A stretch of DNA of 39,843 nucleotides, from assembly GCA_051453625.1 (NCBI GenBank), contig JBOZIK010000001.1:60932076-60971918 (forward strand), given 5' to 3'. A program made the translations under genes and the position numbers. Source of the DNA: Welwitschia mirabilis (lineage: Eukaryota > Gnetophyta > Gnetopsida > Welwitschiales). The notes under the pieces were generated by a model. That model ran no database searches and was not told where the DNA came from. It was given only the letters and a program-made list of their open reading frames with translations. Positions 9,399 through 21,000 of this stretch are shown piece after piece; the first letter of the stretch is position 1; each line of letters begins with the position of its first letter.

Positions 9399-10050
9399 TT
9401 ATTTCTTGGAATTGCAGAGGCCTTGGGAACTGTTAAAAAATTTCCTACCTTTGGAGTCTCTTAAGGAACTCGTCAGTTTCTATGTGTCTTCTTCAAAAGA
9501 CGAAGCTTGATTCTCTAAAAACTAGTCATTTTTATGCAAAATTTCCTTAGTCCTTTATTTTAGTTTCGAGTATGGGTACAAAAGGAGGATTGATGATCCT
9601 ATGGAAGAATGGTAACATATCTACTATTAGTAAGAGCAACAACCACCTTACTGTGGATTGGATTTTTAATGATCAAAAGAGAATATTCACAAACTTCTAT
9701 GGGCCTCGGGAAGTAGATCAAAACTCCAATGCCTTCAACACATTCTATTAGATTTTTCAGCTATCAGTATGGATGACTTTAATCAAATCTTTAGTCCTCA
9801 TGAAAAGCTCGGTAATGTTCCTAATCTTTCTATTATTAATATGTTTTTTTTGATTTTATCAATAAGAATCACCTTAGAGATCTTCCTCTTCACAGTGCTC
9901 CCTTTATGTGGAGTAATCTCAGGGAAGGTAAAAATCTTATTATGTTAAGAATTGATAGATGTTTAATCAAATACTCTAATGGGCATTTCTTTCTCAAAGT
10001 AAGAGCTAGATTATTTTCTAATTACAGGCTTATAATCCTCATAATAAACT
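9398..10050 (+). pseudogene. LINE-1 ORF2 endonuclease domain, broken
   Basis: The domain opens IISWNCRGLG at 9398-9427, the hallmark start of plant LINE apurinic-like endonuclease. The next conserved block reads LLQKTKLD where LQETK is expected, so the catalytic Glu is Lys. Further on, GGLMILWKNG and DWIFNDQKRIFTNFYGP fit later blocks. Stops and shifts follow. In an active LINE this domain nicks the target DNA to prime reverse transcription. Confidence 0.9.
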
Positions 10051-10650
10051 TCCCTTAAAATAAGTCTCTCTTCCATTTTGAGAACTCTTGGTTAAAAGAT
10101 CCAAACTACATAGAGTTGGTCAATCGCATTTGGAGTACTTCGGTGAAAGGTAATGCTACTTGTAGATTGTTTCAAAAGATTAAAATTTTAAGGCATGAAT
10201 CAATTATTTGAAAGAAATGGTTGAATGATTTCTTCAGAAACACTAAGAATCAACTACTAGAGGAGATAAGCATTATCCAAAAGCATGATGAAACTATTAG
10301 TTATGATTTAGGTTATGAAAATCATCTTATCTCTTAAATTCATGATATGTCTTCCAAAAAAGAAACTTACTAGAAACAGTGATCTTGAACCTAGTGGCTC
10401 AAAGAAGGGAACCACAACACAAAATTCTTCTTCTAGACAGCAAACAAACGCAGGCAAAAAAATAGTATACAATGGAGCATGTTCCTAATGCACTGCAAGT
10501 TCAATGCTCAAATTGCCAATTCTTTTGTTGAATATTTCCAGAAATTGTTTACAAAGAAATTAGTGGTTCTTAGCAGCATCCTAGTTGGTCCTCCTCTTAC
10601 TATAGAACAATAATGTTAGTTGAGCCAAAGAGTCACAGAGGAGGAAATTT
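10051..10650 (+). pseudogene. LINE-1 ORF2 linker between endonuclease and polymerase
   Basis: Degenerate coding remains include FENSWLKDPNY-like and FHFFNAKRRR-like segments (the tract after 10380 reads TKFFFxTANKRRQKN). This fits the region between endonuclease and reverse transcriptase where plant LINEs have KFFH and N-x-I motifs. No intact frame remains. Confidence 0.6.
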
Positions 10651-11960
10651 GGAATACCATCAACTCTTCTCACCCTTATTCCCAAAATTAAGGATGTAGA
10701 AAGTCCTCACCAATATAAGCTAATCAATCTTTGTAATAATTGCTATAAGATTTGCACTAATATTATTGCAAAAAAGATTAAAGTGCTCCTCCCAGATATG
10801 GTCCTCCTGTCTGAATTCGATTTTGTTTTAGGAAGAGTTATCACAACAACATAATCTTCACTAATGAAATCCTTCATCTACATAAGAAAAGACATAAACC
10901 TACAATGTTCCTCAAGCTTGATATAGCTAAAGCTTTTGATACAATCTAATCGAACATAGTTAACAATGTGTTACAAGAGCATTGTATACCCATGCCTCTC
11001 AGGCATCTTATTCACTACTGTATCTCAATGTCAACCTTTACTATTACGATTAATGCTAAGAGATATGGCTACTTTTAGGGAAATAGTGGTCTACATCAAG
11101 GTGATCCCCTCTCTTGAAGTCTTTTTATTTTAGTGATGGATTCCTTAGCTGGTCTCTTCATTCTAAATCAGAATCAGGTTTCTGCCACCAAGCTAGCTCC
11201 TTCATATCTTAACCTTCAGTTTGCAAATGAAACTTTTCTTTATCTAGGCTCTAGCCTTCTTATGGTAAGGCATACTCCTAATTTATTAAATAAGTTCTAT
11301 GATTTCTTAGGTCTTGCAATAACTTGGCACAAATCAAAACTCTTCCTCCTCGACATTCCTCAAGTGAGAAAGATAGCTATCTCTCAGGTTTTCCAGTGCT
11401 CACAAACCCTATTTCTTGCTGTCTATCTTGGTTTTTCTTTTGATTCAGATCAAATTGCTAATAACATTTGGCTTCTCTAGTGAGGAAAATTATAGCTTAT
11501 ATAACTATATAGAAAAACAATTTCTTATCAAGCATAGAAAAAGTTCTCCTTGCTAAATCTTGTCTAGTAAGTATGACTATTTATCCCACTAGTTACTTTT
11601 CAATAAGTATGCCAACATAATAGATAACATTATTTAAGATTTCATTTGGTTGAGTGGCAAAGCGCACAAGAGTCTTCATCTTATAAACCTTGAGAAAATT
11701 ATCATGCCAAAGAAAGGAGGTGGTCTTAGCATTAGAAAAAATGTGAACATAAGCAAATGTATTCTTGATAAACACTACTTTAAATTTCTATCTGACAACA
11801 ACATTCTCTGGATCAAAGTCTTCAAAAAAAATTATGATGATAAAGAATGACATTCTACTTTTTGAAAGCACATGATCTATTTCATTAGAGAGGTTTGGCC
11901 ATAAGTTGTTAAAAATCAAACTCTTCCTATCTAAAATGGAAAAATAAGTATCAATAATTT
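10651..11960 (+). pseudogene. LINE-1 ORF2 reverse transcriptase, broken
   Basis: Recognisable blocks are YKLINLCNNCYKICTNIIA (10720-10780), DFVLGRVITTT, FLKLDIAKAFDTI in a shifted frame, LHQGDPLS (about 11092-11115) and LQFANETFLYLG (about 11210-11245). The last is the catalytic box, where FADDT has become FANET, so one of the two catalytic aspartates is Asn and the other Glu. The longest frame is 11133-11480, and a second remnant at 11650-11850 (GKAHKSLHLINLEKIIMPKK) is the thumb-side W-x-L-CxPKxxGGLGI block. The enzyme would make DNA from element RNA at the nick; here it is dead. Confidence 0.9.
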
Positions 11961-12029
11961 ATCATAATTTATTTGAGTATGATCATAGATAGAAGAAAGT
12001 GTGAAAACTAAATATCTCATATAAAATTA

Positions 12030-12361
12030 AAATGTTTTAGTGGTATATGTTGAAAGGATGTATTTCCACAGTAGATAAGCTCATTCAAAGAAATATAAGA
12101 GTTGATCAAGATTGTCTAATGTGTCATGAAGGTAACAAGTCCCCAAATCATCGTTTCTTTCAATGTTTAATTACAAAAGATCTGTGGAAAGGAATAATTA
12201 TATCTCCTTCTTCTCACATTAGCTTGGATACCTTTAACTCTTTCAGGGAAAATTCCTTCATAATTATTGGTGCTTGGCCATTATGGAATCATAGATGCAA
12301 CATTATTTTTCAGCAAGAAAAATTATCTATCTTAAAGTTGAAATTCAAAACCATTAGATAA
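12030..12361 (+). pseudogene. LINE-1 ORF2 zf-RVT zinc-binding region
   Basis: The frame 12047-12361 reads STVDKLIQRNIRVDQDCLMC, then HRFFQCLITKDLW. This is the zf-RVT pattern (L-x-R-x-I, CxxC, H-x-F-x-x-C, W) that follows the polymerase in plant LINEs. The two Cys, the His and the downstream Cys are all kept. After ALWNHRCN-like residues (WPLWNHRCNIIFQ) the frame stops. Confidence 0.88.
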
Positions 12362-12575
12362 ATTGAAGAACTGGATCAAATCTAGGTCTATAAAAAACAT
12401 GGCATCCTAAACCCTGCAAACAAAACTACACCCGATTTGCAAGAGAACATGTAGCAGATAGCATCGAAAATGCATTGGAGAGTAGCTGTTATGACATCAA
12501 CACATCAGAAGACATGAGGCAGGATCTGAGGATCGAACCGACCAAGCATGACATGCTATTGTCTCATGAACAAAC

Positions 12576-13350
12576 TTAGGAGTCCTTCCAAGCAGTAGGA
12601 TGGGATTGTTATGTGCTTAGCCTTAGAGGACACGNNNNNNNNNNNNNNNNNNNNNNNNNNNNNNNNNNNNNNNNNNNNNNNNNNNNNNNNNNNNNNNNNN
12701 NNNNNNNNNNNNNNNNNNNNNNNNNNNNNNNNNNNNNNNNNNNNNNNNNNNNNNNNNNNNNNNNNNNNNNNNNNNNNNNNNNNNNNNNNNNNNNNNNNNN
12801 NNNNNNNNNNNNNNNNNNNNNNNNNNNNNNNNNNNNNNNNNNNNNNNNNNNNNNNNNNNNNNNNNNNNNNNNNNNNNNNNNNNNNNNNNNNNNNNNNNNN
12901 NNNNNNNNNNNNNNNNNNNNNNNNNNNNNNNNNNNNNNNNNNNNNNNNNNNNNNNNNNNNNNNNNNNNNNNNNNNNNNNNNNNNNNNNNNNNNNNNNNNN
13001 NNNNNNNNNNNNNNNNNNNNNNNNNNNNNNNNNNNNNNNNNNNNNNNNNNNNNNNNNNNNNNNNNNNNNNNNNNNNNNNNNNNNNNNNNNNNNNNNNNNN
13101 NNNNNNNNNNNNNNNNNNNNNNNNNNNNNNNNNNNNNNNNNNNNNNNNNNNNNNNNNNNNNNNNNNNNNNNNNNNNNNNNNNNNNNNNNNNNNNNNNNNN
13201 NNNNNNNNNNNNNNNNNNNNNNNNNNNNNNNNNNNNNNNNNNNNNNNNNNNNNNNNNNNNNNNNNNNNNNNNNNNNGCTGTTGCACCATACTTAGGAGGC
13301 CTTTCAAGTAACAAGATGGGATTCTTATGTTCTTAGCCTTAGATGACATG
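12576..13350. repeat. Diverged 59-bp repeats on both sides of an assembly gap
   Basis: The 59 bases before the gap (12576-12634) match the 59-base block at 13292-13350 at about 49 positions by eye, in the same orientation. Both include a TTAGCCTTAGA core. The 642 N at 12635-13276 probably hide more copies, so the gap may be a tandem array the assembler could not resolve. It lies inside LINE-1. Confidence 0.7.
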
Positions 13351-13975
13351 ATCCTAATTTATCCAAGTAATTTTTTAAAAACTAGAATGACATATCTAAT
13401 TTGATAGGTAATACTATAATAGTTATTAATATTCATTCCACTAGTGATGCCATTCGCATAGGTCCTTAAGGCATAGAGTTGAAAAGGGAAGCCCTCAAGG
13501 CTTCCACTATTTCTCATTTTAATTTAAAAGATTAATTGGCAAAACCCTTAAAAGGAGAGGTGGAAGTTATAGAAGGAAGGATTTATCAAGGCCATTCGAT
13601 TCTTGAGCTGCCTTGATCATGAAATACTTCACTTTAGAGGGCCACTTCGACAAGATCAATTAGCTCCACTTCAACTTCTTGCTTCCATGATGGGATAGTT
13701 TCAGATAGATCTCCCTTTCTTTTCTCTAACTCTCTCTGCTATTCCCTTCAAAGCCATGAGATATGCTATGAAGGGTTAATTTTGTTAGTTTATCAAAGAA
13801 AAATGTAGATTGATGCGGCATCTTAGCTTGGTAAGAAATCCCAGGAGGGCCTATGCAAAAGCCACTACTATGGGATCTGACAAAGTATACAAAAAGTGAA
13901 GAAGCACGCAGACTCCTCATGCCTCCTAGTTGCATCGATAATGTGCAAGATAAAGATTAGACAAAGCAACAATAG
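13351..13975 (+). other. LINE-1 interior, no recognised domain
   Basis: Between the gap and the C-terminal tail the sequence has only short broken frames. By position an RNase H-like domain is possible in plant LINEs, but I cannot point to its DEDD residues. Confidence 0.5.
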
Positions 13976-14155
13976 TATGAAGAAGAAGCTGTGGAGAAGG
14001 AGGAACAACAAGCAGAAGAAAACATTGAGGAAAAAATTAAACCATTGGTCCCTACCCCTATCGATCAAATCCCTCTCCCCAACTATACCCCAAATGAATA
14101 TTGTTTTGTTGTAAACCCCTTGGGATATGCTAGCATTGAACCCCTTTCTAATTAA
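13976..14155 (+). pseudogene. Acidic C-terminal tail of LINE-1 ORF2 (probable)
   Basis: An open stretch starting at 13976 reads YEEEAVEKEEQQAEENIEEK, then IKPLVPTPIDQIPLPNYTP, and ends YASIEPLSN before TAA at 14153-14155. It lies 110 bases before the AATAAA signal, as expected for the end of the last LINE reading frame. It is strongly acidic, then Pro-rich, unlike the basic zinc region upstream. There is no ATG in frame and a stop just before it, so it is a remnant. I do not recognise the tail as a known domain. Confidence 0.5.
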
Positions 14156-14266
14156 AATTTAAAAAATTAAATGCTGATGTATGGGGCTTAAATACTAGAG
14201 AGACTTCTACAATGCTTGAAAATCTAGCTTTTGAGCTATGTTGTAAATCTTCTTGTTTTTTGAGTT

Positions 14267-14301
14267 AATAAAGTCTATTTATCATTTTTCAAAAAAAAAA
14301 A
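14267..14301 (+). terminator. LINE-1 polyadenylation signal and A tail
   Basis: AATAAA at 14267-14272 is followed 18 bases later by an 11-base A run (14291-14301). This is the 3' end of the integrated LINE transcript. Confidence 0.85.
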
Positions 14302-14312
14302 TCACCATAAAG
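14297..14312. repeat. Right target-site duplication of LINE-1
   Basis: AAAAATCACCATAAAG pairs with 7444-7459, differing at one base. Its first A residues overlap the A tail, so the exact boundary is ambiguous. Confidence 0.8.
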
Positions 14313-15039
14313 CATGTTATAAAAATACCAAAGACAACGACTTCTCTTAAGAAAATGAAAGAAATAACATTCATGAAATCCTTCAAGAAAATAAATAAAA
14401 TCAAAGGATTATTGTTATATATCAAAAATGATAAAATAATTCAAAAATTAGGATTTCAAGGGAAGATCAATAGATATTTGGTGTAAATCCTAAAATCACT
14501 AAATATAGAATACATGAATTTGTGATATCAAACATTTAGTATTACTATCATTTTTAGATCAATTGTATTATGATTTAATGTTTTAGAATAGGAGGTATGC
14601 AAGATGTTACTTAAATAGAAAAACAAACATCTTATTAATGATAGCGTAAGAAAAGAAAATAAAATCATTTATTAAGCTAAACGAGCAAAAGGAAATCCAA
14701 AATTCATTAATGTATTCATGATAATATAGATGCATCTATGAAGTAAATTATTTAATATTGTTTCATTAATAAATATCATAAAAATTCATTAAATAACATA
14801 AAAAGTATGTGAAAATGTACTTGATCTTTAGCATGAAAATGCATCATGATTTCTCACTTTAATCTTTGAGAGGGATGAAAGTGTTTTAATAAGAGATGAT
14901 AAATTAAACCTCCATCATTTTTATGAAATGAAATTAATGGTTTTATGATAAGAAAAGAGATGATCCTCCAAAAGAGTATAGTCTCCTCTCATTTTAAAAT
15001 ATGGGAAAATTACTCTATTACCCTTTGTTATACTTTGAC
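14313..15039. other. AT-rich non-coding stretch
   Basis: No frame, repeat or RNA gene was recognised. The small open frame 14253-14486 is Lys/Ile/Met-rich as expected from AT-rich chance sequence. Confidence 0.6.
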
Positions 15040-17310
15040 AATCATAAGAATTTATAATATTTAAATGTTATGCCTTAGCAACTCATGTATAGGTAGTGAT
15101 TTCAATATTTATAAAACAAGAGCATTCTATTATAGCATAGATAACTGAATTATTGTTCTTTATCTAGGAATACAAGGAAATTTTAAAGCTCATAGAGATT
15201 TAAGTTTTTTAGAAAATGGTTCATCAAGGTTTAAATAAAAGAGATTGAAAAAAAGGGATTAAGAGATTTAGATATTAGAATAATTATTCTCTTAGAAAAA
15301 AAAATGATTTTTCACAAGATAAACTATCAATCAAGTCCAAGCTAAGATAAAGATATTAAATTAGTCACAAAATAGATGCATAAATAAGTAATTAATTATT
15401 TATTATAGATTTGAAACTCATGAAAAGCAAATAGTTTAAAGATGAATCATCTTATATGAAATGTAAGACCATTATGGTAAAACAAAAGATTACATAAGGA
15501 CTAATACATCAATCATTTAAACATTAATAATACAGTGAAGAAAATAATTTGAAATGATAAATATGAAAGAGGATTCATAATGGACTACTACAGAAATAGT
15601 AATTATAATTGTATCAATGATGGAATACGACATAAATCTAATCACAAATCAAAGCATATTTACCAATGACTTAAATACTAGATTAAATTGATTTTCACTA
15701 TATAATAAATAGTTAGGCTTTATAAGGTAGATGCCTCATGGAAAAATCATTTCATCATACCTAAGGGCAAAGAAAAGAGGCTTAAAACCTTATGAATAGA
15801 TAAGCCCTGGACATAACAATGAGAAATATGGATCCAAAATGAAAAAAATTAGATGTTCAATTAACACAACATAAATGATGAATCTTCAAAATATTAAAAG
15901 ATAGATAATCGTTGAGGTAGGATTTTCTTATATAGGCTTGGAGTGGAGTGTAAATTACATGGGTATTTACTTTGTATATTCATATTAATAACAAATTATT
16001 ATTAATCAATTTTTTTTGGTAGTAGGATTTAGATATGTAATCCTTAGTCTCACTTAAGATCTAGTTTGGTACTTCCACTATTAGGTTGATTTCTTTCCCA
16101 TCCTATAAGGTTAATTTCACAATATGTTATGTCTTTAGTAATCCATATTCTTTAAAATGTATTTATCTTAAGAATACTACTGGTATTAATGATCTAAATG
16201 GTAACATTGGTTTTAGTGGGTAGTTGCTAAGCCTTGACCTTTGTCATATGTTATAATTTGTTAAGATTGTACCCTAATTATTAAGGTATAGGTAGCAATG
16301 TTATATAACTAGTGTTCTATTGTAAGATAGAGGACCCTAATTATTGTTCTATCTTAGGAACTAAAAGGCAATTTCATAAGAAAAGGTTTGAATAAGGTTT
16401 GAAACAATGGTTATGATGTTAAAGAGAGTATCCTCCTAGAAACTAGAAATGATTATCCATAAGAAAACCTATTAAGCAAGTCCAAGCCAAGCTAAATATA
16501 ATGTTAGGTATAAATAGAATTATAGATAAGAAATAAAATATTAATTTTAGATTCTAATTGTCCTAAAAGCAATGAGCTTAGAAATGTTATATTTTGTGAT
16601 GAAATGCAGGAAATACTAGAATGGTATAAAAGATGTCATTTACGCTAATATGTCAATCATCTAAATCCTAGTAATACATTTAGGAAATGGATCTAAATGG
16701 TAACTACAAAACAATATTTAAAATGTGCTATTGCATAACTAGTAGTAATAATTGTATTAATGAGGGGGAAAAAAGACTTTGACCTAGTAAGGTAGATGCC
16801 TCATGACATGATCATTCCTTCATACCTAGGAAGGGAGAAAAGGGGCTTAACACCTCATGATAAGACAAGATCTCATAATAGGCATTAAAAATTTGGATAT
16901 AAAAATGACAAATTTAGGACATGACACAAAATAATTAAAGGATTACATGACCCTCTAACTCCTTGAGGTATGATTTTCTTTTTATAGCCTTGATTAGAAT
17001 TGTGAATTATATTGGTGTGTATATGGTAAATTCACATTAATAACAGATGATTACTGATGAATTTTCTTAAGCTACAGGATTTAGGTATGCACTCCTTAGT
17101 CTCTTTAAGATCTATTTTAGTGCTTTGGCTATTAAACTAAATTTAGCCTCATGCTATAGGATTAATTTAGTATTGTATCTATTGATTAGTGAGTCCTTTT
17201 TTCCAAGACTTATTTTTCCTAAGAAAGTTAATCTGGGTGATGATGTTAATTTTTTAAGGATGTTTAGATTTTGTTAAAGTTGGATAGCTTAAAGTGAATT
17301 ATAACTAAAA
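15040..17310. repeat. Two diverged tandem copies of a unit of about 1.1 kb
   Basis: Copy 1 runs about 15040-16230 and copy 2 about 16235-17310. Matching landmarks in the same order are: GTATAGGTAG at 15087 and 16286; AATTATTGTTCT at 15148 and 16339; AAGTCCAAGC at 15333 and 16478; AGGTAGATGCCTCATG at 15725 and 16790; and an ATTAATAACA block at about 15984 and 17036. The offset falls from about 1199 to 1052, so copy 2 has net deletions. No coding capacity. It could be an old tandem duplication, two units of a satellite, or two adjoining LTRs of an unknown family. Confidence 0.75.
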
Positions 17311-17624
17311 TTCTAAGTATCATTTCTTTTTAACAACATTTCAAAAATTTATTAGGTAAAGCTTGGTCAATAACATTTCAATAGTAATCATGGTATTTAT
17401 GGCCTTAAAATGTATAATTTACTAAATTTTAAGGAGTAAAATATGTAAAAAAATTTAAGTGCAGAAATTACAAAGGCTAATTAAATTTTTCAAGATTTTT
17501 TAAAGCATCATATTCATGATTGTAAAATAAATGAAAAAATAATCTTGAAAATCTTTGAGTTTCATTAAAATGTATTTTGTATGTCAAAGTTAATCAATAT
17601 AATGCATAAAAGTGCAAAGTAAAG
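17311..17624. other. AT-rich non-coding stretch
   Basis: No recognisable feature between the tandem repeat and the target-site duplication of LINE-2. Confidence 0.6.
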
Positions 17625-17636
17625 AAAAAATTACAA
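17625..17636. repeat. Left target-site duplication of LINE-2
   Basis: AAAAAATTACAA is identical to 30853-30864 and directly adjoins the A-rich 3' tail of the LINE. Confidence 0.82.
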
Positions 17637-18089
17637 CCTTTTTCATTTTTTCTTTTTTTAATTTTTTGGGAATTATAACCAAATATATTAAGAAAGTAAA
17701 GTTACAAATCCCTATTCAGGCAACTAAAGTCCCCCCAAAGGCAAAAAAAGATAGATTACATCCTATAGCAAAGAAATATTTTAACGTGCTGAGCATTGTC
17801 GGTAATATTGCAAAGGTTAGCCTTAATTACAAAAAATAAAAGATAACTAAAGCATTAAAAACTGGATCTTTACGTTTGCCTGCTGTGTCCATCTAATTCT
17901 ATCAAGGTGTCATCATAAATATACATTTAACTTGAACTTTTCCATGTGTCTTAGCTCATGTGTTGGATGAATTCCCATTCTGATAACTTCGCCTGATTAA
18001 ATATTCAACACAAATCAATGGTACATTTGAAGGGGAGTAGGCTAAATACTCTAAAATATATATTTGTTATGTGCGCATCAAAGATGCCA
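17637..18089 (-). other. LINE-2 3' UTR and A-rich tail
   Basis: Non-coding on the minus strand after the zf-RVT region. The plus-strand T-rich run at 17640-17665 is the tail read from the other side. The small plus-strand frame 17612-17839 crosses the LINE end and is not a gene. Confidence 0.65.
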
Positions 18090-21000
18090 CAACATGACAT
18101 TTGAAAAATGCCATTTATTTTCTAGAATATCATTCTAAGACAAAATCCAAGCTAACATCTTTTATACTTCTTTCACCATTGGACAGTTCTAGAAAATGTG
18201 CTTGATGTCTTTTAACTATCCATAAATCATACATTGCATGCTGATCCTAAGAATCCTATGTTATAGCCCCTTTGCTATCGAGATCTTGTTCTTCATTAGC
18301 ATCCATTTAAGAAATACATACTTTTCCATTAAACATATTTTTGAAGCTTTACTTAGAGGAAGGTTAATGCTAAATTTATTAACCATAGTGCTTTGGAAGA
18401 ATATGACATAGCTTTAATTAATAATTGGATCATCTCATTCACTTGATAGGAAGACCATATTATTAAGGCTTTTCTAATGCTTGAATTACTTCATTAATTT
18501 TGCAATTTCCACTTTTGGGAAGAGATCTCCCATTTCTATAACGTTTAATCTTTATGCTCATAAAATGCCTTAGAAAATTCTTAGTCATTTGAATTTGATC
18601 TATTTCATTTGGTACCTAACCATTAAGAATTTCTAGAATACTAAAAAGAGGTGTTCCCTTTATTGGTTTTCTAGAACATTTGGTACTTAAGATATCTTTC
18701 AATCTTACATGTTAAGGCCTAAGAATCTACTTTACATAGTAATCCTAGTACTTTATTATAAATATCTTCTTCTAAGGGGTAAATCCTCATGCTTTCATCT
18801 TTGAATTATTTTTACTTGAGCTAGAAAAACCCCATCCTCAATTTATTATGTCTCCCATCCTTCTAATTTTATAAGCTTAGTGATATGTTCCCAAGTCACC
18901 ACATCGTATGTACCTCTTTCTTTATTCCCATTCTACATGAAGTTTCAAATAATATTATTAGTCAAACTCTTCACTTAATCTAGGAGGATTTTCATCGTCA
19001 TGCTATATCTTGCTATGGTTTACAGGATTGAATTAGCTAAAATAACTTTTACTTTACTAAATAAGAAAATGGAAGTTCAACTATTACATCTCTTCTCAAG
19101 ATTTTGAATTAAATCCTTCCAAGTTGTAACATATGTATAATTGAACATTGGGATTTCGAGATAATAGTACTACTTTTATCCTTTTAGGATGCCTAAATTT
19201 TTGCAGACTATTTCTTAAACACTATTCCACGCGTGGGTGAAATAGGCTCTAATTAATTTCTTAGTCTAATTCTTGTCCAAAATTATCTAGGCCTTGCTTA
19301 ATTGCTCTGATTTTCCTAATGTCTACCTTGGAAAAGATCACCGTGTTATCTAAGAAGTGATTACAAAGAAAGTTGATTTCATGAATTTTAATACTAGTTA
19401 TTCCTACTTTTTTCAAGTAGTTCTAAAGGGAGTTAAGGGAAATTATAAAGAGGTAAGAAGATAGAGGGTTACATTGCCTTAGTATTCTACCTAAAGTGAA
19501 GAAGACATAGATTTACTAGTTGATCTTTAAGATTAATCTGACTGTTTTCTACGTATTAAAAGGAAGCTAAACAAAAGTTTTTGAAAATCCTTTCTAATTA
19601 AGAACCTATTTTAAGAATAATTAAGACATATTACCATAAGCCTTCTTGATGTCTAATTTTAGAATGCAACTTCTAATTTGCATTCTTTTTAAATAGTGAA
19701 AACACTCATGATTTAAAATAACATAGCCTAGTATTCCTCTTCCCCTAAGGAATCTTGCTAGATTTGATCTCACTACTCTTAACAAAAGTTGTCTTATCCT
19801 TTTGATCAGAAGCTTAGAAAAAAAATCCTATAAATTATATTACAGGCTCTAATTGATCTATAGTCTTATACTTGCAGAGCCTCTATCTTCTAGGGGATGT
19901 TGTCTCATGTGTAAGAAATTTATTCAATTTTTGTCATGTGATTGAAAGCCTTTTTAATCTAGGTTCCAAAATAAACTAGTATTTCTTAAAGAGGTCGACC
20001 ATCTGGTCATATGATTTAAAACTTTTATCGTTCTTAATTATAGTGGGAACACTCTATATTTCTTTTTAATTGGTTAAGCCCAAAATCTTTTTTCTTCTGT
20101 AAGATTATCTGCATGTGATTGACATGTTCATCTATTCTCTTGCTAATCAAAGTTCATGAAGGCTATTAATAAAGGCTTTTAGTATATCGTCCCCTAGCTT
20201 AATTTCTTCTCCCTCTTATAGCATGATTATTTTATTTGATTATATCCTTTAATTGATTGTATTGAAGAGAAACTTAGTGTACTTATCTTCACCTTTGAGC
20301 TAATTGACATGAGTTCTCTGTCTCTACTAAACCTTCTCTTGAGCTCTCAAGGCATGTAACTCCCATAGATTTCTCTATTCTTCCTCATGACACTCCTCTC
20401 CCTTCTCTTGCCTTTCTTAGATTCCTCTAAGTTCTAATTTAATGGTCTTCTTCTTAGTAAACTTTCACCTCCATTGTTTGCTCCAATCCTTTGGCTAAAA
20501 CTTTAGGATGCTTAGATTTTGGTTTAAGTCTAAGATGGGGTATTCTAAGGAATTTCAATAATTTAAATTAATAAAATCTTTGATTTCTTCCTCATTAAGT
20601 CAAGCCCTTCAAAATAAAACTAACTGTTCTTCGGCTTCTTCTCATCTGATATCATAATAATTGGTTTATGGTCTAAAAACCATTTGTCCTCTCCTTCTAA
20701 CCTCCATTTTGTTTTAGAAAATCACATCTCTAAAACTATGGCTTTATCTATCCTATAAAAAACTCATTTTTCTATCTTCCTCCTATTAAACTAAGTGTAC
20801 TAAACTTTGTATAAAGAAAGGTCTATTAAATTTAGATTAGTGATAAAATCATCCAGTTTTTGTGTACCAGCTAGGTTTCACTTCCCTTGCCTTGCTTCTT
20901 TCACTCAAAATGAGTTTGCTTAAAGTCCTTAGTAAGCACAAACTTCATATCCCTAACTTTTATTATATTTTTTTTCCCTAGTTGGATTATTTCATCCACT

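Larger units (their letters stand above)
7460..14301 (+). mobile_element. Full-length but dead LINE (LINE-1) with target-site duplication
   Basis: The element begins just after AAAAATCATCATAAAG (7444-7459) and ends in an A tract at 14291-14301. The next bases continue AAAAATCACCATAAAG (14297-14312), a target-site duplication matching at 15 of 16 positions. Inside, in order, are a 5' UTR, ORF1 (DUF4283 and zinc knuckle), endonuclease, reverse transcriptase, zf-RVT zinc region and a 3' end with AATAAA. It is interrupted by a solo LTR (7875-8179) and an N gap (12635-13276). Frames are broken throughout. Confidence 0.9.

Noticed and set aside
12556-13349. Open frames of 230-250 codons on both strands
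   Set aside because: They consist almost wholly of N-derived unknown residues across the 642-N gap and are not real genes.
14253-14486. 77-codon plus-strand frame
   Set aside because: It crosses the LINE-1 A tail and continues into AT-rich sequence; no recognisable protein.
15040-17310. Paired LTRs of a full retrotransposon
   Set aside because: The two copies adjoin with no internal region, primer site or TG/CA ends that I could place, so I call it a tandem repeat.
17612-17839. 75-codon plus-strand frame
   Set aside because: It spans the duplication and the 3' tail of the minus-strand LINE; composition is AT-driven.
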